Part shown: positions 7,319 through 17,400 of the stretch, in pieces
Layout: the number at the start of each line of letters is the position of its first letter
Numbering within the stretch: position 1 is the first letter of the stretch
Program-made: the position numbers and the translations under genes
NCBI GenBank assembly: GCA_017617445.1
Contig: JAFZWE010000007.1
Coordinates: forward strand, 1-48,151
DNA: 48,151 bases
From: Bacteroidales bacterium
GTDB taxonomy: Bacteria; Bacteroidota; Bacteroidia; Bacteroidales; WCHB1-69
Reading direction: 5' to 3'
Notes under the pieces: generated by a model
What the model was told of the DNA's origin: nothing
Database searches by the model: none
The model's input: only the letters and a program-made list of their open reading frames with translations

Positions 7319-8119
7319 ATGATTTTCGAAATGAACAATAGATTTTCTGCCCCCGACGTCATCGCCTACATGGAATCCCTCCGCAATGAGAAGCAGCGGG
7401 CCGTGCTGATGCGGTTCTTCAAGACGGGACCGGGACAGTACGGCGAGGGCGACGAGTTCCTCGGCCTCAAGGTGCCGCAGACCCGCGAAATAGTGAAGGC
7501 CGCCGCCAAGGACTTCCCACTTGAGGAGGTGCCAGAGCTGCTAATGTCGCACTGGCACGAGGTGCGCCTCTGCGGACTGCTGATCCTCGTGGCAAAGTTC
7601 GAGAAACTTTGCACCAAACGACTGGCAAACAACGCGGAGGCAGCCCACCAACGGGACGAAATCCTCACCCTTTACCTGCAATACGCCGAGCAGGCCAACA
7701 ACTGGGACTTGGTGGATTTATCTACCCATAAGATTCTGGGAAACTGGTTGTTGCTTCCTACCTTCCTCGGCGGCGGCGAACTGGGCATGCACGAGGATTA
7801 CAAGGTGCAGGTGATGGATGAGTTGGCCGCCAGCACCTGCCTCTGGAAGCAGCGCATGAGCATGGTCTGCACGTGGAAAACCATCCAGCAGGGCGACTCC
7901 TGGTGGTGCCTGCGCTACGCGGAAAAGCACCTGCACCACCCGCACGACCTGATGCAGAAGGCCGTTGGCTGGATGCTGCGCGAGATGGGCAAGCGGGTGA
8001 GTGCGGACCTCCTGCGCGAATTCCTCCGTCTGCACGCCCACGAGATGCCCCGCACCGCCCTCCGCTACGCCATCGAACAACTGGACGACGAGGAGCGTCG
8101 GCACTGGATGACGGTGTGA
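7319..8119 (+). CDS. DNA alkylation repair protein (AlkD-like glycosylase)
   Basis: The 266-residue protein is built of paired helices and matches the AlkD family of HEAT-like-repeat DNA glycosylases, which remove N3- and N7-alkylated purines. The recognisable parts are FLGLKVPQTREIVK near the N-terminus, HWHEVRLCGLLILV, and NNWDLVDLSTHKILG. Trp129 and Asp133 in this last motif have the same four-residue spacing as the DNA-contacting Trp109 and catalytic Asp113 of Bacillus cereus AlkD. Length is close to the family norm. A second ATG lies at 7331 and could be the start. No signal peptide, so it is cytoplasmic. It converges with the minus-strand operon, leaving only 18 bases between the stops. 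Confidence 0.88.
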   Translation: MIFEMNNRFSAPDVIAYMESLRNEKQRAVLMRFFKTGPGQYGEGDEFLGLKVPQTREIVKAAAKDFPLEEVPELLMSHWHEVRLCGLLILVAKFEKLCTKRLANNAEAAHQRDEILTLYLQYAEQANNWDLVDLSTHKILGNWLLLPTFLGGGELGMHEDYKVQVMDELAASTCLWKQRMSMVCTWKTIQQGDSWWCLRYAEKHLHHPHDLMQKAVGWMLREMGKRVSADLLREFLRLHAHEMPRTALRYAIEQLDDEERRHWMTV

Positions 8120-8137
8120 AACAGTGATAATGTCTCC

Positions 8138-9211
8138 CTATTTTTTCCTCCAAAAATAGATACCCACCTTGCACAGCAGCTCGTGAACGTTGAATTTTTG
8201 ACGTGAAATCATCGTGTCGGGCATCAACGAGGCCATAAACTGCATAAAAGGAACACAACTGATGTATAATGTTTTGCCATCACATTTACCCTTGGCTGGC
8301 AGCATATAGGGAATGGTTCCCACACTGCAACTCGGATCGTAAGACTTGATGGTCAGTTTCTGGTTCTGACGGTTGGTGAAACTGATGAGCAGCTTAGTGG
8401 TAGTGGTGCAATAACTGCGTGGTGGCGACATCACAATGGCCGTGAGCAAACTGTCGCTCACCTGAAGAATGGTGTCTGCCAACCATTGCAAATCAGTGCT
8501 ATCGGGTAGATGATATCTTCCATAGGAGGCTTCTCCTCCAAGATCCATACACATCGCATCCAAATCAGCAGCAGTGATGTTGAACATTTCCCACGAAACT
8601 CCAGCGTCATACTGTTCGTCCAAGTGGTGCAACAGTGAATCCAGCTCCGCCGCTGAAAAACTCTTCTTAAAAGACTTGAACACCCTGTCCGATTCGTTTT
8701 CTTCATGCTTCCAAAGACTCACGCATTCTCTCTCATTGTTCTGAGAAACAAACATATCACCGTTTCTTTTATACTCAATTTTATCCTTAACACTTCCAGA
8801 ACAACCTGTAACAGTGGCTGATATACGAATAAAATCTACGGGATATTGCAGAAAATCCTTCAAGGGATGGTCGTAACGGAAAGGGGTATAAGTCTGCTCA
8901 TTGATGGCAAACAGATAAAAATGGCAACCATCTGCCAACATCACAGTGTCGCGACTTTGTTGATAAGGCAGAATATCCGTGATTTTCTCAAAAGGTGTTT
9001 CAATGCAATACCATTTCTTTCGATCACGGTCAAAGTGATAAAGGAGATTCTCTTTTTTACCGAAAAGATTGCCGTTCACCCGCACCCTCTCATCTTCGGG
9101 AATACGAATGGGCACAGAGTCGTTCTCGCTTTGCTGGGCATGCAAGGAAAAGCCCGTCGACATCATCAGCGACAGGAGTAGAAGGCGAAGGGAGGCGACA
9201 GAACTTTTCAT
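8138..9211 (-). CDS. Secreted protein of unknown function, last gene of the giant-protein operon
   Basis: The 357-residue product has a signal peptide ending SLHAQ. The mature part shows no family that I recognise. It has several Cys residues (CSGSVK, SYCTTTTK, DPSCSVG, KGKCDGK, ISCVPF) that could form disulfides. Residues about 175-245 (FKKSFSAAELDSLLHHLDEQYDAG) look helical. It starts 18 bases after the stop of the fibronectin-repeat gene, so it is the fourth gene of the operon beginning at 22184. The tight linkage suggests an accessory role for the giant protein, which is inference only. Confidence 0.75.
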   Translation of the reverse strand: MKSSVASLRLLLLSLMMSTGFSLHAQQSENDSVPIRIPEDERVRVNGNLFGKKENLLYHFDRDRKKWYCIETPFEKITDILPYQQSRDTVMLADGCHFYLFAINEQTYTPFRYDHPLKDFLQYPVDFIRISATVTGCSGSVKDKIEYKRNGDMFVSQNNERECVSLWKHEENESDRVFKSFKKSFSAAELDSLLHHLDEQYDAGVSWEMFNITAADLDAMCMDLGGEASYGRYHLPDSTDLQWLADTILQVSDSLLTAIVMSPPRSYCTTTTKLLISFTNRQNQKLTIKSYDPSCSVGTIPYMLPAKGKCDGKTLYISCVPFMQFMASLMPDTMISRQKFNVHELLCKVGIYFWRKK

Positions 9212-9229
9212 GGCATTGACAAAGGAAAA

Positions 9230-11434
9230 TCACTTCACATTTACGGTTGCCTCTTTCGATTTCTGCGAACGTTTGCCGGTGCCGAGAAACATCTGGATGG
9301 AATAGGTCACCTTCTGTCCCTGCTGAACTTGGCAGTCGGTATAAGTGGTTTCGCCGCGCTGGAAGCTGGCCAGCGCGTAGGCCGGACCGTCGTCCACCGA
9401 TTTGTAGATTACACCGTAGTAGCTGTTCTTCGATTTGTATTCGTAGGAGAATTCGAGATTTACACAATTTTTGTTCTTATTCATTGAGGCTTTCAGCGTC
9501 AGTGGGATTTCAACAACAGAGGCCCCGCGGAAGCGAACTGTGGTCTGTCCGGTCTTTCCGGAGGAGAGCTTGCCGTCGTCAAGCACTTCAATACAGTAAT
9601 TGTAGTTCTTGGCGGAGGGTTCGGGGTAGTCGGTAAACACAATGGGTTCATCGGGTTTCAACTCATCGGGAGTGATCATGCGGATGCATTTCCATTGGGC
9701 TTCATTGTCGAACTTGCGATAGATGTAGTAGTAGGCCACATCTTCGGAGGTGCTTTGCAGCCATGTGAAGGTGACGGATTCTGAAGTCTGAGTGTAATCC
9801 TTCAGCACGGCGATGCCGGGCGGGATGATGTCAGGCACGGGTACGGCCAGCGTGTCGGAAGGTTTGGAGAAGTTGTGGCTGTTGTCTTCTGCCACCACGT
9901 AGAAGTAGATGTTCTTGGTCAATGTTTTACGGGTGATAGAATCCGTAAAGACGGTGTCTTCCACACGGCGGCCGGTCTTTTGGATGAAGTCATGGTCGAT
10001 CTGATTGGCAAAATAGACACGGTAACCCAAGATGTCCTTTTCGGGGTTGGGGTGCCACTGCATGTACACGGCACCGGCAGTGTCCACCACTGCCATCAGG
10101 CCGGTGGGCGGAGTGGGCGGCACATCATCTTCAATGTTGTTGAGCTGTGACAGTGAATAGGAGAAATTGTTGTTGTTATCGACGGCGAACACACGGTAGT
10201 AACCGCGGCCACGGTCGTGGGCTTTCTTATCTACCCACTGGCGTGTTTTGGGCGGCAGCAGGTCGGAAACCTTTTCCCAAGGTCCTTCCGGATCGTCGGC
10301 AAAGGCGATGACAAAGCCCTTGAGATCCTCATCCTGCTGGTCCATAAACCAGTCGAGGGTGCAGACGGAGTTGTTTTCCGGCACAATCACATCCAGCACG
10401 GGGATGGTGGGCGGGATGATGTCCTCCATTTCAAAGGTCTCTGACTTACGCTCGGGAGCGAAATCGCCGAAGGCGTCAAAAGCCTTCACCCGATAGATAT
10501 ACTTCACACCAAGTTTCAGTGAATCAATGTAGCCGACATTGTCTTCCAAAAGCGAGGCGATATCACGTCCCAATCCCTCGTAGGTCTCTTCATCGGGGGT
10601 ATAACCAAAGATGGGGGTGCTGTTGAGAGCTTCCCAGTGGCGTCCGTTGTCGGTGCTGCGTTCAAGATAGTAGCCGGAGAGGCGGTTTTTGTGCCAGTAG
10701 ATGAAGGCGGTAAACGGCCCGTTCTGGTAAATCTCAATGGGCGGGATTTGTTCATCGATGGAACGCACAAAGGGCACACAGAGCACATCCACGATGTTGA
10801 TGGGGGTCAGCGCCATCTCCTCCGGCACGAGGCATTCAACTCGGTAGGTGTAGGTCTCACCCTTCTTCACATCCTTGTCCACGTAGCGGAGGCCCAGGGC
10901 GTCGGCCGCATCCTTGCTTATTTCAGCGGCAAGATAGGCCATCGCCTGGCGCTGGGTCTGTTCCTGCTCGCGGCGGAACACGAAGTTCTCAAAACCTTCC
11001 GACTCCTTCGGATTGAAATAGGAAGGGCCATACAAGGCTTGGGCGGCGGCTCCCACATAGAGATTGGTGGAGTCGTAACGCTGCATCATCTGCTCCAAAG
11101 TCAAGGGCTTGATGGGCTGCGGATTCAGCACTTTCGTAAAAACAGTGTCACCCTCCTTAATCTCCGAATCCGACTTGTCGCGGATGATGTTCCAGCCATA
11201 GTAGTTGGCGGAGATCCACACACCGGCATTCTGGGGCGCCCAACGCAGCACCACGCTGTCGCCATAGCTTCGGGCAATCAAAGTGAAATCATACATCGGC
11301 TGTTCATAGTCGCCGACAGCAGTGGATAGCGTGTCCTCATCAACGGGCGTTTCCACCTGTGCCGACAGCCGGAGGCTCATCATCAGACAACCCAAAAACA
11401 TCGCTATAATAATAGAACTCTTTATCTTTTTCAT
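9230..11434 (-). CDS. Secreted fibronectin type III repeat protein
   Basis: The 734-residue protein has a signal peptide MKKIKSSIIIAMFLGC... ending RLSAQ. The ATG at 11434 is preferred to a TTG two codons upstream. The body is a chain of about five fibronectin III-like beta-sandwiches from roughly residue 215 on. They share patterns such as IPP(T/G)IPVL, GYYLERSTDNGRHWE, YIYRVKAFDAFGD, GYRVYFANQID and YYIYRKFDNEAQW. Residues 30-210 are a separate domain of unknown type. Such repeats usually act as rods or adhesive modules. It lies between the giant gene (28-base gap) and the 357-residue gene (18-base gap). No type IX C-terminal sorting domain is obvious; it ends KEATVNVK. Confidence 0.82.
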   Translation of the reverse strand: MKKIKSSIIIAMFLGCLMMSLRLSAQVETPVDEDTLSTAVGDYEQPMYDFTLIARSYGDSVVLRWAPQNAGVWISANYYGWNIIRDKSDSEIKEGDTVFTKVLNPQPIKPLTLEQMMQRYDSTNLYVGAAAQALYGPSYFNPKESEGFENFVFRREQEQTQRQAMAYLAAEISKDAADALGLRYVDKDVKKGETYTYRVECLVPEEMALTPINIVDVLCVPFVRSIDEQIPPIEIYQNGPFTAFIYWHKNRLSGYYLERSTDNGRHWEALNSTPIFGYTPDEETYEGLGRDIASLLEDNVGYIDSLKLGVKYIYRVKAFDAFGDFAPERKSETFEMEDIIPPTIPVLDVIVPENNSVCTLDWFMDQQDEDLKGFVIAFADDPEGPWEKVSDLLPPKTRQWVDKKAHDRGRGYYRVFAVDNNNNFSYSLSQLNNIEDDVPPTPPTGLMAVVDTAGAVYMQWHPNPEKDILGYRVYFANQIDHDFIQKTGRRVEDTVFTDSITRKTLTKNIYFYVVAEDNSHNFSKPSDTLAVPVPDIIPPGIAVLKDYTQTSESVTFTWLQSTSEDVAYYYIYRKFDNEAQWKCIRMITPDELKPDEPIVFTDYPEPSAKNYNYCIEVLDDGKLSSGKTGQTTVRFRGASVVEIPLTLKASMNKNKNCVNLEFSYEYKSKNSYYGVIYKSVDDGPAYALASFQRGETTYTDCQVQQGQKVTYSIQMFLGTGKRSQKSKEATVNVK

Positions 11435-11462
11435 TTTCAATGATTTTTAGCAAGATGAAACA

Positions 11463-14400
11463 TTAACGACCGAAATCCGCACTGCCCGAATCCTTGATTT
11501 CAAGAGCCGCACTGCGGAGCAAGTTGGTGTGCAAAGTAGAGGTATTGTTGATATCAACATTGTAGTAGCAATTGTTGGGGACGAGCTTCGCATTGGGGAA
11601 GAAGATTCGCGACTCCTGGTTCTCGCTCAATTTCACAGCTTGGGCAATTTTCATCAGCGTACTTTCAAAATTGGGGAATTCCGAGGAGATGTAATAGACG
11701 CATACGTTGTTTTTCAAGCTTTTGCCGATTCTATTGTACATATTTTTTTGATACCAGGAACCGAACACATCGGATTGTGAGGTATAGTAGTTGTGCTTTC
11801 CCTTGTCAGCTTGGTTGCTGCGGCAATTGTAATATTTGGTGGAAGACTTGTAGTAATAAAAATCCCGGTCGAAGCCGTGTCCACCACGGTCAAGGCACTG
11901 AGCCGCGGAGCTCCACCAGTATTTGGCCCAATAGATATCTTTCAACTGCAATTCGCTGGCATAGATAAAGTCTTCATTCTTATTGTAGAACTTGAGATAA
12001 TCCCCTCGCGTGGTGTAGTAGGAGTTTTGTTCGCCCAACCAGACATCATCCAATACGGTAAAATAATGGGTGACAATGTACAACTCCGGAATATCGAACG
12101 GGAAATTGGGGTGGGAGAACTTGGCGTTCTTGTACTTGGAGGAGTAATAGTCCTTGAAGTAGTCAACTTTATGGCTCCAGCCGCGCTGGTTGAGTCTCTG
12201 TGCGTGTTGCTGGTTAAGCTGCATGAAGTCATGGAACATCTTGATGTCATTCACGATGGCATAAGTCGCGTAGTCGGTGATGGTGATGCGGTAGGTTCCG
12301 TCACCCTGTCCGAGGGAGAGTCTGGAGGTGTATTGAGGCTCAAAGTACTTGTCGTCCATGGGCAGCAGCTCCTGAGTGCTGGAGAAGTCAAGGAGGCAGG
12401 GTACATCCACCGTGGTGGGATGATAACCATTGCCGGCGCACTGTGTGAAGTCGGTGCCTCCTTTGATACGCAAGTCAATATGGGAGAAGGAGGAACTGTA
12501 GTTGGCCACGAAGCCACGGGAGAGAATGTTTTTCAACTCTTTCTTCAATGTGTTATCGGTAACTGTGGCCTTTGCGGTCTTGCTAAAGTCCGTTTCACCC
12601 TTGTCGTCGGAGTGGCGGTACTCCAGCAGCGGAGTTTTCTTGAAATCGCGTTCCATGTCAAGGAATTGCTGGAAGTACTTGGTGTGCATGGCGTGCAGGT
12701 TGGGGTCGCCGCCGTTGTTCAAGGCGAGGAAGAAGCGTGGCGGCATCGTGCACTTGGTGTTGTAGCGTTTCGGATCCTGCGGGTCGTAGGGCAGGAACAT
12801 CCAGTAGCTCCGCCAGGAGCTGAATTTTATGGTGAGACAACTGCTTCCTATACTCATTTGCCCCTTGGCCAAATCATCAGCGAGAATGTCGTAATTGGCC
12901 GGGTCTTTTCCATAGGTGTAACATCCAGTTGAAAGGCGACGGGCGATGAGTTCGCTATAGGTTTTGTAGTTGAAATCGGCCCACCAGGTCCATTCATACA
13001 CACAGTCACCAATGGAGGAGGCCACCTTGTAGCCGTTCTTCATTTGGGTACGATAGTAAGTCATAGAGTCCTTTCCGTATTCCACCTTGTTTGAATAAAT
13101 CTCCTCCATTTGTTGGTTTTTGATGTTGATGTTTTTCTTTCCGCTGGAGGAATTGTTACTGCTGTGGGCGTTCTGTGCCTGTGTGTAGGTGGAATTGGAG
13201 ATGCGCTGACTGTACTCTTTTTTCTTTTCGGTAAGTGCGGCGTTGGCCGTGGCCATCGCGTTTTGGTAGGCGTTCTTTTCCACCACAAGGAATTTCAGCT
13301 TGTGTGGACCATAACCCCGGTCGCCATACTGTTTCTTCGGCAGCTGTACTTTCACGTAGGGAACGGTGGCATTGGGATAGTAGGTGTAAGAACACTCTTC
13401 TGGATCGCCCATTTCTCCGCTATAAGTCAGAAGGTAGATTTTGAGCATCTTGCCGTTGTTGCCCAAAATGGTTTTGTCGAAGAGGTCATCTTTGCGACGG
13501 TAGAGGTATAGCATGGCGTAGGGGGTAGCATTGCTGCCGGAACCTGTGTGTACGTACTCCTCTGTCGGGAACAGACGGTCGCCGTTGTATGGCCAAGAGT
13601 ACACCACCTGATCGTTCAAGCCATAGCCTAACGCCTTGGTCTTGAAGTAGAAGGTACTGTCACGCTTGTACTGTCTCACGATTTTTTTGCCGTTGTTATC
13701 ATCATAGAAGGTGGGGTCGAACCAGTCGTAGCCATTGTTGGTGGCTTTCATGGTTCCCTTGTTCGGGCCGGATACGTAGTAGGGGTAATCTTTGCCTGCC
13801 CCATTGTCAATCTTTGACAATTCTTTGCTGGCCACTTTCGTTCTCCATTCAAACCCGCGGGCATACAGGTACAGCTTGTTGTAACAGTCCTCCACAAGAC
13901 CGCCCTCATTGGTTTCAAAGAACAGAGCGTTGGCATCGTCGCGACTGGGGGTGAATTTCATGTTTTGCAAGGTACTGGGGTTGGCATAACTCCCGTTCTC
14001 TGTTTTCTTGAGTTGGTATTTCACTTTGCTTTCCACCAGTGTGAAATAGAACTTGCGGGCATTTTTACCATCGTTATCGGCGAGATAGACTTCTTTGTCC
14101 CACGGCATATTGGAAATAATCTTGCCCACTTGCAGCGGTGACTGGAGATTGCTCTTGGTCTTGGCTGCTGCCTCTGTTTCAAAGCCCGGGGTCACATTCT
14201 GGAACAGTTTCACGTTGGCCAACGGGTCGCCAGCGCCCGGCACACAAACATCGCCCACCTTGAAGTCCACGCTGGTGCTGAATTTGAGCAGACCGCCCAA
14301 CAGGTTGATCTTGAAGCGTAACATACCGTAGGCATACGACGGATTCGGGCCACCACCTTGCAACAGAGCACCAATACCTGCGCTGAAGAGGGAGAATTCG

Positions 14401-17400
14401 CCCTTCCAGAATCCGAGGTTGATTTTCAAACCCACATCGCCCTGCAATGCGGCATACACACGACCCAACGCATAGAAATTGTTCTTTCCTATCTGAGAGT
14501 GTCCAGGACAGCCTGTGCCGCTCACATCCAGCAGGGCCACGTCGAAACCGAGGTCGGCCGTTACATGTACGTAAAGGAAGAAGTCAAGCTTGAGCGCGGC
14601 GTGGAAGGTGGAACCCATGCAGAAACCGCCGCCCTTGTCGATGGCGAGCCAGTCGGTGCTTTTCAGCTTACGGGCATTCTTCACCCCTTCATCATTGGTA
14701 TCCATTTTCTTGTCATCATTCTCCATGCCGAAGAATTTCTTCAGGTCGTTGCTGAGGGGGGGCATCTGGTAGGCAAAAGCGTTACCTGTCTGCATATAGA
14801 AGGTAAATTCGGCTTCGGCGGTGCAGACTACCATATTGAGTTGGCTCTTCAACTGCACACGTTCTTCGTATTTGGGTTTGCCGATGGCAAAGTACCAATC
14901 CGTGCTTCCTGCTTTGTGATTGCCATCTTTCTTTCTGTAATGTTTGAGCTCAAAGTCAATTGGAATGCTGGCGGTAAGGCTGAAGGAGGGCTTGCCGCTG
15001 TTGCCACTGGTGGAGGCTTCTGCGGCGTTCTCGCGGTCGCTGGCACTGTGCGAACCGAGACCCGATTTGCCGGTCAGCGCGTTCAGGGCTTTGGTCACGT
15101 TGGAGCTGGTCAACAAAGAACTACCACCATGAACGCCACCCAAGGCAGATCCCAATACTGTAGAGCTTACGCCGTCCAGAAGTTCGGAGAGGTTGATGTC
15201 GGCTTTCACTGCGATGGAGAGACGGAAGTAGTCGTAAACATCGGTTCTCTCATAGCCCATGATGGCTTTGGCCTTGACCAATGGAGAGTTGTTGTTGCTG
15301 CCGTCGCCAGGTGTTTTGGTCTTGTCCATCTTGCTCATCACGTAGGCGTTGGCATCGATGAACACGCCGGAGAAGTGCTTGTTGGAGATACGCAACGAAA
15401 CCAGACCGTCGGCGTTCATGGTGTTCTCGGCACCGGTCAGCACGAGGCTGATACCGGCGTTGGCCACCCAGCTTCCACGGTCTGGAGTGAATTCCATGCC
15501 GGAGGCGGCCATCGCATTTTCGTTGGTGTTCTTTTCAGCCTTCTTCAGCAGGTTGACCGCACTGTAACTCGGGTCTGTCAAGTCCTTCGAGGCCTTCATG
15601 TTGTAGGCAAAGCCTCCGGAGAAACCGTTGATGCTGACCGCACCGAGAGCGATGCCGCCGGGGAACTTGCAGGAACCGTCGAAGAACCACCAGGTGAATT
15701 TTCCCTTGCTGTCGCTCTTCGTACCGAAGCCCACACTCATGGTCAAAGTCACCTTGCTCATGATGGTGACGGACAGGTTGCCGCCAAAGCCATCGCCCAT
15801 GGCACCGCCGGAAATGGCGAGACCGCTGAGGGAGTTGACCTTTCCACCACTGCCAGATCCCGAACCAGAGCCGGAATTACCTCCGCCGCCGCCAGAGCCG
15901 GAACTTCCCTTGCCCGTGCTGCTGAAGAAATCAAGAACTCCATCCAGGGTAAATACCTCGAAATCAATTTTGTCCAAAGAGATGGATTCAAGTTTGGCGT
16001 CCACCTTCTTCACATGGAAATGGTTGGTAGGTTCCACGATACCCCATACGGAGAAACCGCAGCGCGCGCCGAGGTCGGTTCCTTCGGTGGCGAACTTAAT
16101 CTGGCCACCCACTTTGAAACCGAGTTTCAGGTCATTCTTTTCAAAGGTGACAATGGGGTCAAATTTGGTGAGGCTGAAAGTAAAGCCGGCGAAGGAGACC
16201 GAGCCGATAGGCTCCCCATTCTCATCCACCTGGTCACCAGCACCATTGGAGGGTGCACCGCCAAGGGTCTTCTGCGGTGAGGCAAACGACCAGTCGCCGA
16301 TGTCAAATTCAAACTTGTCAATGGAGGCATCGGCCTTGCCGCTCTGCCAGTTGCGCATGCCCATGTGCTCAAATTTCGCCAAAGCACAGTTGACAGGAAT
16401 GCCGATTTTGTCGAACGCCACATTGATCTTGCCGTTCATCGTCAGGTCAATGCGGGTACCGTTCTCTTTGTATATCTTTTTGATTCTGAAATAGGAGGAC
16501 TTGGGATCAAAGTCAACCGTGGCGAGCCACATGTCAAGTTTGAGAGTGTCCTCCACCGCCTTGATGCTGAATTCAAGGCTATCGGACCCGATGGAGCAGT
16601 CGTAGGCGAAGCCGCCGCTGAACAGCGGTACGCCGAAACCGCCCTTGATGACACCGGCCTTGTACTGATTCTTCAGGAACTTCACACTGATGGTATCAAG
16701 GGAGAAGGCCCAGCCGCCGCCCGACTTCGTGTCAGCACGGAAAATGTCGCGGGCGAAAAGTTCGGCGGTAAAGCCGTTTTTATCGATAATCAACCCCTTG
16801 GCACCGAAGTTGATACGGCTGCCTGGATAGCAATAGTGTACGGAGTCCTTAATGGTTCCGTTAATGCCGTAAGTGTAAGAAACCACCGAGTCTTTCGGTT
16901 GCTCCTGGTCGGTGAAGGTGTTGCTGATTTCATCAGAAAGGAATACCTGCAACTCATCCCAATAGAAGCCCTGCCACTCTTTGGTGGCCTTAGCGATTTT
17001 TTTCTCACGCTCTTTCTTTTGTTCCTCTTTTTCATCCTTTGGGGGTTTGGCTTCGGCACCGAGGAGATACTCCCCGTCGATGGCTACCTCCTTCGGACTC
17101 TCCGTGGAGGAGTGGTCATAGAAGATGCCCTTGCCCGTCGGCACGAAGGTGAAGCGGTCGCATCCGGCGATGGCAAACGGATCCATGGTGATCTTGGCTA
17201 CCCAGTCATCCCAATCCTTGATTTTTGCCAACAAGCTGGCTTGCACCACTTTGCCCTTGCGCGGCGTACCGTCCTTCTCAATACCCATCACATCGTTGCT
17301 GTTCATGTCAAACTGGATTTCCGCCATCATGAATTTCAGCTTACCCGTGTCAATCACAATCACTGTGCCGTCCTTCGGATCGGCGAAGTTGGACGATTTC

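Noticed and set aside
14358-16280. Long open frame (640 codons) on the plus strand
   Set aside because: It lies wholly opposite the giant secreted protein gene and has no promoter, signal or recognisable domain. The minus-strand frame covers 2,931 codons with a proper signal peptide.
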